A stretch of 13,695 nucleotides of DNA from Gymnopilus junonius (Eukaryota; Basidiomycota; Agaricomycetes; Agaricales; Galerinaceae), in assembly GCA_015501075.1 (NCBI GenBank), contig JADNYJ010000769.1:1-13695 (forward strand). Direction: 5' to 3'. Under the pieces are notes generated by a model that was not told the origin of the DNA, did not search any database, and saw nothing but the letters and a program-made list of their open reading frames with translations. Both the position numbers and the translations under genes were made by a program. Below, one piece after another: positions 8,023 through 13,695 of this stretch (position 1 is the stretch's first letter; each line of letters begins with the position of its first letter).

Positions 8023-8506
8023 CCTGTTTCAGTAAGTTGCGTTCAAAGTGCAAGTGATGCAGTGGAGAAATTCAAAGAATGGCAAAGCAAGGAAAGAAAT
8101 GCCCCTTCGACGTCAAAGATGGGGCACGCAGATAAGAGAACGAATTACAAGGCAATGTACAAATTGACTACAAGGGCAATATTGTCAGGAGAAATACAAG
8201 TCATATCCAAGATAAATGTGCCTCTGTTTGGTAGTAGCCAATAGCAGTAGGATAGCGTGCTGTACGAATTACCCACTGTTCCTTTCGTGGAGATGCTATT
8301 TCTTTGCACACTGACAGGTGCTGAATATTCTCCAAGGTTAAAGACTGTCAAACAACTCAGTCCTGAAGTTAAACCAGGATGAGAGTTCAGATTTTGGCGT
8401 GGAATCTGCGAATACAAAGAAGACGAGGAGAAGAGAACCTTGTGCCTTGTACTTCGGTCGATCGGATATTGGATGTCCGGCACAGCCACACGTTGCGAAC
8501 GAGACA
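8023..8506 (-). promoter_or_regulatory. Upstream region of F-box gene 1
   Basis: Presumed promoter and 5' leader. It is alignable by eye with 11708-12115: shared blocks include AAGTTGCGT, CAAAGTGCAAG and CCGTTCCTTTCGT (reading the plus strand). A plus-strand frame of 84 codons at 7990-8244 is open, but the unit 2 counterpart is broken by a TAG and frame changes, so the conservation is of DNA and not of that protein. The stretch ends at two copies of GCACAGCCACA (8480 and 8507) near the unit junction. Confidence 0.45.
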
Positions 8507-9023
8507 GCACAGCCACATCATTTCGGACGGAGTCAACCGACCGTCAAAGTTCAATCCCAGGACGCGGAAGAGAACGAATAATGAAATCGATTTTTTATAA
8601 TTAAGGTGCACCTTGCGGTGTCTGTGACAGCTTGTTTCCGATCGACAACATACGTAGCCGACGTCGAGTTGTTGCTCTTGTGGGCGACATCCCTGCTTTG
8701 ATTTCCATAGCAACGTAAAGGGTGTGTTGCTTTGCATGGTCCAATCTAGTATGCAGCGTAGGCGCTTACTGATTTTCTAGTCTCTTTTTCAACGTAGGCC
8801 TATTGTGCAGATTTATAATGGTACCTAGGCACGCTCTGTGATACACCAAACAAAAAGATGTCCAGGCGACTGACACAGTATGCGGACTGCTGCCAACAAT
8901 AGCTTTGCGCCCGCAAACGACCATGCGACCGCTATCATCATTCATGAAAGTGGCAGCTTACTGCCTCTAACTTTCGTTGCGACATATTCTCCCCACAAGC
9001 CGCTTTTCTCTCTTACACGCGAC
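8507..9023 (+). promoter_or_regulatory. Upstream region of the dead gene A copy
   Basis: It holds no coding sequence that I can support. From about 8665 it closely follows the gene A promoter region of unit 1, including TTTGATTTCCATAGCAAC, GTCCAGGCGAC and the TTCATGAAAGTGG block. It therefore may still drive transcription of the pseudogene. A minus-strand frame (8387-8737) shares LLWKSKQ and PQEQ with a minus-strand frame in unit 1, but only because the underlying DNA is conserved. Confidence 0.45.
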
Positions 9024-9975
9024 ATGCAGTCTTAATCTCGCTTTGCGCCCTACTTTTCCAGGAAGCCGCTCTGACAAGGCCTATCCTTGTTCCTGAGTTT
9101 AGAGCTTTGCCTCTCAACCTCCTTGAATGTAATTCCATGTTGTGCAATTTGCGCCTGACCTAGTGTGCAAGACTCAGCCAGTCCCTCCTCCTCCCAAGGA
9201 CGAAAACAGATGGGGAAATAACGCTACTGGACTCGACCTCCTCTTGAGATGAAATATCGCTCCGGGATTGCCTTATAACCCTTCTAAAATTGTTTCTCAA
9301 GTTGGTTTGTTTGAACATTTTCAAAGTCTTCAAAACAGGAGTGATGCTGCACAAACGAAAGCCAATCTCAACCTCCCATAGGACCTGGCGAGAACCCCCC
9401 ATCACCCTTCTTCCGTACTTCCGATCTCGAGGGGAGCATGATGCTCTTACGATGAAAACAATATCTCCACGTGCCATTGTGAGGTTGTGCAGTACGAAGC
9501 GGGATCTGCAACCTCCCATCGGCTATGGTCGTAAACCATCTCCAACACCCCAATTTGCTACCGTCGAGCTCCCACCTGGGGAAAACATTCTACTGGCTGC
9601 TCAGAATGGGACGATGTCCTGCGCACCTTTTATCACTGCCTTTCCAAAACCTTGCATGAGACTCTCAAATTCTTGGTCCCCAATAATAGCAACCAAATCC
9701 CAGCTTCTTCAGTGCCTCTCGTCACGCTCAGACGGTGTCAGTCAAAGTTCCAAAGGTTGTTCAGGAGCTCGGTCCCTTCAACGTTCCACGAAGGAGGACG
9801 TCAGAATTGACTTTGAGCATGCTCGTTACATCCAGGGGTTTTACTGGAGCAGTGATTTCGGTTTCTTCGCCCTCAAGATTTCAAAAATCAAGCTGGCTTC
9901 CCTTACTATACTCACTTTGAATCAACTGCAAATCCTGTTGATGATGTAGTTGCTATCACATAAATGCCCCTGGAG
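9024..9975 (+). pseudogene. Dead copy of gene A with nonsense codons, frameshift and deletions
   Basis: The homologue of the 627-codon gene in unit 1. The start context and ATG CAG TCT are kept, but codon 4 is TAA (9033-9035) where gene A has TCA. A T is lost in the run at about 9148 (AATTTGCG versus AATTTTGCG), shifting the frame. A CGA codon became TGA (9250-9252). Two QPPIG motifs remain (about 9371 and 9510). The central region holding both GGPTGFLSWD blocks is deleted: the sequence passes from the equivalent of about 5329 to about 5836, keeping only a few bases from near 5521. Similarity then runs to the LTLNQLQ / VAITxKCP segment and stops, so about the last 115 codons of gene A are missing. 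A 219-codon open frame (9290-9949) spans much of it but reads the wrong frame for most of its length. Confidence 0.85.
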
Positions 9976-10074
9976 TTTTGTTACGCAGTGGTCACTGGAC
10001 AATGTAATATGTACATAACAGATTATTGTTAAAAGCTGAGGCGCGTTCGGGGATCACAATTATATTTCTTTTCT

Positions 10075-11707
10075 TCAACAATGTGCTATCATATCAATAC
10101 GCCAAGGGTCGTTCCTGAGTGGGACGTCTCTGGTAATAAACTCCTTTCCTTTCCAGGAAGAGCTATTTCCTTCATATGTTTCCAATCCTTGGCTATACAC
10201 TTTTGACATTGCCAACCTATCGACTGGGCCAAGCCTGTCTGCCTTCAAAGCCACTCTTTTAAGGCCTTTCCTGTCGATAGGTGAATATCGAGAAGTGATC
10301 ATATCTGACAAGTACCCGTCTGTCGTATTAATGATGGCATAACTAAGTTCTATAACTTCCAGATAGGGAAGTACTTCAAGAACACTCTGTTGGTTTCTGC
10401 TCGCAAGCTTTTGGGCAATTCTATCAGAAAGCTTGTTTTGAAGTCCGAGGCAACGTATTTTCTGTAGACTAGGGTATTCGAGATATTCCAGCAAGTCATT
10501 TTCCTCAATTTCGACATCCCACAATTTGAAAATTGTGAGTTCCTGACATCCGGACCTTTCAAGGAAATCTTTGAAGTGGTTTGGATCCCCAGGACGAGCC
10601 CGGAAGACGTGACAAATTTGGAGCTTCTTTAGAGCAGGCAGCGCAAGACGTGCGAAAAGTGGTCCAGTTTCTAGATCTGACGTGACGTCGAGCGTTTTTA
10701 GGCGAGTATGAACAACAATGTCGGGCAAGAAAGACAGGGCATCAGCAGAATCAATTGTCAACGACCTGGATGAAACACAGAAATTCTCAAGTTGAGGCGA
10801 AAAAGAAAGAATATTCAGCAATCGGTCGAAACCGCAGAATAACGAAACCGTAAGGGAGACAAGCTGATTCCAAGGGCAGTTATCAGGCAACTGGTCGCTG
10901 TATTTTGTCCACCAATGGACAAATTTCAAGGTCTTGCAAGCATGTATGGCTCTCCATATATCGTCGAGGATAGCATTTGGATCTATTCGGCTGACATGGA
11001 ACGTGAAGGGCTTCCGTCTCGAAAAGCAAATGGAGGCCGACTCGAGGTGTTCTAGAGGTGCTAAAGTTACGGAGGAGAGGGTGATGAGTGTGGATAGTTC
11101 AATCATGAACCAGATATTTTTCCAATACCGGCTTCGTTCCACGAAATGCGACATGATATCTTGAGCAGCGGAAGTGTCAAGCTGTTCAACATCCGGGATC
11201 CAGAACGATAAATGAAGTGGATGCGTTCCAGCTCTTTCAAGCCACAGTTCAGTTAGCCGAACTTGACTCCTCTGTGGCTGGAAAATCGTAATCCGGGACC
11301 AGAGTTCGGGCATGCTAATGGCGACGTTCCTCCAATAGAAACATACCTGGCCAAGGATGACAGGGTCGGCATGACAAGCACGAGATACAAGAGGTCGATT
11401 ACTGTGCTGCAAATCTTTATCGTCTTCTTCAAGGAGTTTGAGAAATATCTCGCCCAAAATCTCAGAGGGAATCGTATTGATGACATTCCTTCCTGTAATA
11501 TGGTTAAATTTCATAAATTAAAAAAAGCCTGATAAGGCGAATTTAAGCTTACTCGAAGAAACGATGTGGAGAGTAGATCGAGTATGCAGGCTCTGCACAA
11601 GAGTTGTGACTTCTATTAAATAAAATTCGAGTTGAGTAAAAAAGTTGAACCAGGTAAAGCAAATATAAATATTATTACTTACCCGGAAGTTTGAGGCAGC
11701 TAGTCAT
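10075..11707 (-). CDS. F-box protein 2 (500 aa, three exons)
   Basis: Paralogue of F-box protein 1 and probable SCF adaptor. Exon 1 is 11707-11683 (25 nt, MTSCLKLP), intron 1 11682-11613 (GTAAGT...TAATAG, CTCAAC branch site), exon 2 11612-11553 (60 nt), intron 2 11552-11493 (GTAAGC...TTACAG) and exon 3 11492-10075. All joints are phase 1, and the 1503 nt contain no internal stop. The F-box is at about residues 34-97 (NTIPSEILGEIFLKLLEEDD ... YWRNVAISMPELWSRI), followed by WLERAGTHPLHLSFW and a leucine-rich C-terminus (LPALKKLQIC, LEVLPYLEVIEL). Over the 60 residues from the start of the F-box, I count 40 identities with protein 1. An in-frame TGA lies three codons before the ATG. A start at 11514 (MKFNHITG) would lie inside intron 2. 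It has stayed open while its convergent partner died, so it is likely under independent selection. Confidence 0.87.
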
Positions 11708-12115
11708 TCTAGTTCAATAAGTTGCGTGCAAAGTGCAAGCGTTGTTGTCTGATGCGGAGGAGAAATCCAAAGAATGGCCAAGCAAGGAAAAACGCCGCTT
11801 CGATGTCAAAAGGCGCACGTAGATGAGAGGGAAAATTACAAGGCGACGCAAAATTCGACTGCAAGGGAGGCGCTTGCCGTTCCTTTCGTTGAGATGTTGT
11901 TCCCAACCTGGTAATAAGTAGTAGGGATGGAATATCCTTCGAGTCAAAGAATTCCTAATGACTTTATCCTGAGACTCAATCAAGATATGAATTTGGATAT
12001 GGGGGTGGAACTTGGGAGTACAAAGTAGAGAAAGCAGAGCCTTGGTAACTGAAAGATTGCTGAAAGAGGACCTCGTACCTATTTAAGTTGACCACGTCCT
12101 TGGCACAGCCATACG
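11708..12115 (-). promoter_or_regulatory. Upstream region of F-box gene 2
   Basis: Presumed promoter and leader, alignable with 8023-8506. On the minus strand a TATA-like CTTAAATAGG lies at about 12087-12078, roughly 375 nt upstream of the ATG. The counterpart in unit 1 does not keep it clearly. It ends at the GGCACAGCCATACGT element at 12102. Confidence 0.4.
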
Positions 12116-12680
12116 TCACGTTACCAATTGTCTGGGTGCCATTGTGCATGCACTGGCGACAATCCAAGGACTAGTATAGTAAGAATCTAAGATTTGATGC
12201 TGTCGGCTTCCAGATTCCAGAGAGCAGAGGGTTGTTAGCGCTAGTGGGGAAGATGAGATGGTCTTGACTCTTGTGACATATCGGGAGCAGCGAATGATTG
12301 AGAGGATCTTTAAGGGCGATGATAATAGAATGATAATAATACACTTTTGTTTGTTACAATATGTAGGTGACTCGGAAGTAAGAACGATCGTATTGAGAGA
12401 GGAATGATGAAAAGCTAAGTTGCTAGCATGACACGTATGATAAAAACATAGGCGGATAGTAATTGGAGGGACAGTGGCTGAATCCTGATAAAGATTGTTA
12501 GTGCGTGAAACAGAGGATGCGACTGAAACACGACAGACCTGAACAGTAAGTCGACCAGCCAAAGCCGCCATTTACATTGACAACCAACCCACAGAGAGAT
12601 AAACGAGCACACAGAGACGTAAATGAGTAAAAGAGATGAGAGAGAGATGTCGCATATGAAGAAGGAGGGAAAAGAAATTT
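12116..12680. other. Intergenic, no supported gene
   Basis: Lies outside the duplication. Minus-strand frames here (12116-12571, 12415-12684) are serine/leucine/isoleucine-rich and look like translated low-complexity DNA. The right part, at about 12590-12650, is purine-rich on the plus strand (AGAGATGAGAGAGAGATG). It probably includes the 3' untranslated region of the peptidase gene. No repeat ends, tRNA or terminator that I can defend. Confidence 0.4.
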
Positions 12681-13695
12681 TCACATCTCATCACGTTGCA
12701 TAGGAGACTGGGCATTCATGATGTAGGCATTGGCGAGGGGCTTGAATCTGCGGATGACATCCATGATGAAGTCGATCGGGGTGACATAGGCCACATCACA
12801 GATATTGGTGGCCGCCTTGAAGATATCGGTGGATCCAGTACCGCCAGTGAGCATGCCAGCAATACGTCCCAAACTATCCACCACAACAGCCCCCGAATCA
12901 CCTTGAGCGCAAAAAGGGGCAGAATCCTCCTCCAAGGGGATGACCAACCACTGTTTGGATACAACATTATCGCGCTCGCTGACGCTGGATACTTGCGGGT
13001 GTACGAGGCATAGGTATTTGCTTTGCCACCGTCACGTCCGTGCTCTTACCCGCTTGAGGACCATGAGACACGGATCGCCGCTCGCGTCCAGCATCTGCGG
13101 CTCGCGAATCTCCTCCTTGGGGATGGTGCCAGTGAGTCCGAAAAGGCGATTGCCTGGATAGGCAAAAAAGCGCGGGTTGGTCAGGTTACCGCGTAGTTTG
13201 TTTGTGAGGTCGGCAACTGTGAATTTATTCCCCAGGTCGATAAAGTTGCCGTGAAAATCGGCTGGGTCGATCTTGGACGCGTCAACCTCAATGACCGCGA
13301 CGTCTTGTGTGTACTGCTGCAATTTTGCACCCGCGGTGACGACGATTTCGGGAGAAAATATGACGTGGCCCAGAATCCGGCTTGCATCAACAGACCATTT
13401 GGATCTGAGCTCCTCGACGAATTCTTTGAGGACCTGCACCCGCCTCTCTGCTTTCTTCTTCTCAAGTTCAGCATCCTCGCGTATCGCCTGAGACTCGGCG
13501 TCATTCTGACCTACAACACCCGCTATACGACTCTCCTCGCTAACAATGACAATGCCCTGGTCCTCGATATGATGTTCGATGAGGAAAAATGCCGATGAAA
13601 TGAATTATTACTGAGGACGAGAACTTCGTAGGGGAGCTGACTCTTGTTAGTGTATTCGACGTGTTTGTTCTCATTTCCGGGAAGAGAACATGATG
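12681..13695 (-). pseudogene. Trypsin-like peptidase family gene, C-terminal part, multiple frameshifts, cut by window edge
   Basis: Resembles the large agaric family of intracellular proteins with a trypsin-like fold. Seen in order: NKHVEYTNKSQLPYEVLVLS; a charged helix with ESQAIREDAELEKKKAERR; RILGHVIFSPEIVV; an Asp in TQDVAVIEVD in the position of the catalytic Asp; LFGLTGTIPKEE; DPCLMVLKR; QGDSGAVVVDSLGRIAGMLTGG with the GDSG nucleophile serine (12902-12891); and VAYVTPIDFIMD. The catalytic His (TAAHV in the family as I remember it) should lie just beyond 13695. Following this order requires four frame changes, each equal to one missing base: near 13583-13589 (T run), 13049-13051 and 13025-13027 (G runs), and 12986-12988. 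Reading straight on, a TGA at 13034-13032 ends the frame. A 75-nt GT-AG interval (13049-12975) could splice out three of the shifts in phase, but it resembles family coding sequence (KSTDVTV, GKANTYASYTRKYP). Either a decaying gene or sequence errors. Confidence 0.75.

Larger units (their letters stand above)
4010..8500. repeat. Tandem segmental duplication, unit 1
   Basis: This 4.5-kb unit contains gene A (+), F-box gene 1 (-) and their flanks. The same order and orientation recur in unit 2 (about 8505-12115). Similarity is visible by eye in coding DNA, introns and long non-coding flanks. For example, 4200-4225 matches 8693-8718 over about 20 consecutive bases, and the gene A leader at 4530-4640 matches 9010-9120 with few differences. 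The left edge is fuzzy: matches to about 8507-8582 can be followed back to about 4012-4082. The length difference from unit 2 is explained almost entirely by the deletions in the dead gene A copy. A tandem duplication by unequal exchange is the simplest origin. The divergence (F-box proteins clearly different) suggests it is not recent. Confidence 0.85.
8505..12115. repeat. Tandem segmental duplication, unit 2
   Basis: This unit contains, in the same order as unit 1, the conserved upstream region (8507-9023), the dead gene A copy (9024 to about 9975, +), F-box gene 2 (11707-10075, -) and its upstream flank (11708 to about 12115). It is about 0.9 kb shorter than unit 1 because of internal and 3' deletions in the gene A copy. 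The right end carries GGCACAGCCATACGT at 12102, similar to GGCACAGCCACACGT at 8479, which marks the end of unit 1. This is what is expected at the borders of a tandem duplication. Confidence 0.85.

Noticed and set aside
7990..8244. 84-codon plus-strand frame upstream of and overlapping F-box gene 1 exon 1
   Set aside because: It is antisense to the supported exon, and its counterpart in unit 2 (about 11700-11870) is interrupted by stops and indels that are not multiples of three. The DNA is conserved, but the protein is not.
9290..9949. 219-codon open frame on the plus strand in unit 2
   Set aside because: It overlaps the dead gene A copy but reads mainly in frames that do not match the 627-residue protein. 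The recognisable gene A peptides lie scattered across frames, so it is a by-product of frameshifts.
10350..10562. Secondary minus-strand frame within F-box gene 2
   Set aside because: It lies wholly within the long third exon in a different frame; a shadow.
1..13695. CRISPR array, insertion sequence, phage or toxin-antitoxin type system
   Set aside because: The DNA is eukaryotic with spliceosomal introns. I saw no regular spaced repeats, no transposase or reverse transcriptase motifs, and no terminal inverted repeats.

Overview
The window looks like nuclear DNA of a mushroom-forming basidiomycete (Agaricomycetes). Coding exons are interrupted by short GT-AG introns of about 56-75 nt. The genes belong to families that are expanded in such fungi (F-box/leucine-rich proteins, BTB proteins, trypsin-like peptidases), and there are no bacterial operons. 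I recognise one conserved housekeeping gene, the mitochondrial cytochrome c oxidase assembly factor COA6.

Layout. 1-2180: mostly unassigned, with one poorly resolved minus-strand candidate that begins with a signal-peptide-like exon (620-1222). 2181-2537 (-): COA6, two exons. 2680-3685 (+): a BTB protein gene, divergent from COA6 across 142 nt and interrupted by one apparent single-base frameshift. About 4010-12115: a large imperfect tandem segmental duplication. Each unit carries a plus-strand gene (A) facing a minus-strand F-box gene. Unit 1 (about 4010-8500) has an intact gene A of 627 aa with two kinds of internal repeat, and F-box gene 1. Unit 2 (about 8505-12115) has a dead, internally deleted copy of gene A (nonsense codons, frameshift, lost repeats) and an intact F-box gene 2. 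12116-12680: nothing supported. 12681-13695 (-): the C-terminal part of a trypsin-like peptidase gene that runs off the right edge and needs four single-base frame corrections to align with its family.

Main result. Comparing the two F-box paralogues extends both gene models upstream by two exons, including a 25-nt first coding exon, giving proteins of 473 and 500 aa. Splice positions, intron phases, an in-frame upstream stop and a three-codon in-frame length difference all agree between copies. The F-box proteins are probably substrate adaptors of SCF ubiquitin ligases. Gene A has a leucine-rich C-terminal half and a repeat-rich N-terminal half of unknown function. I do not see a clear new defence or metabolic system. 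The most unusual object is the duplicated gene A/F-box pair, in which one partner has died while the other survives.
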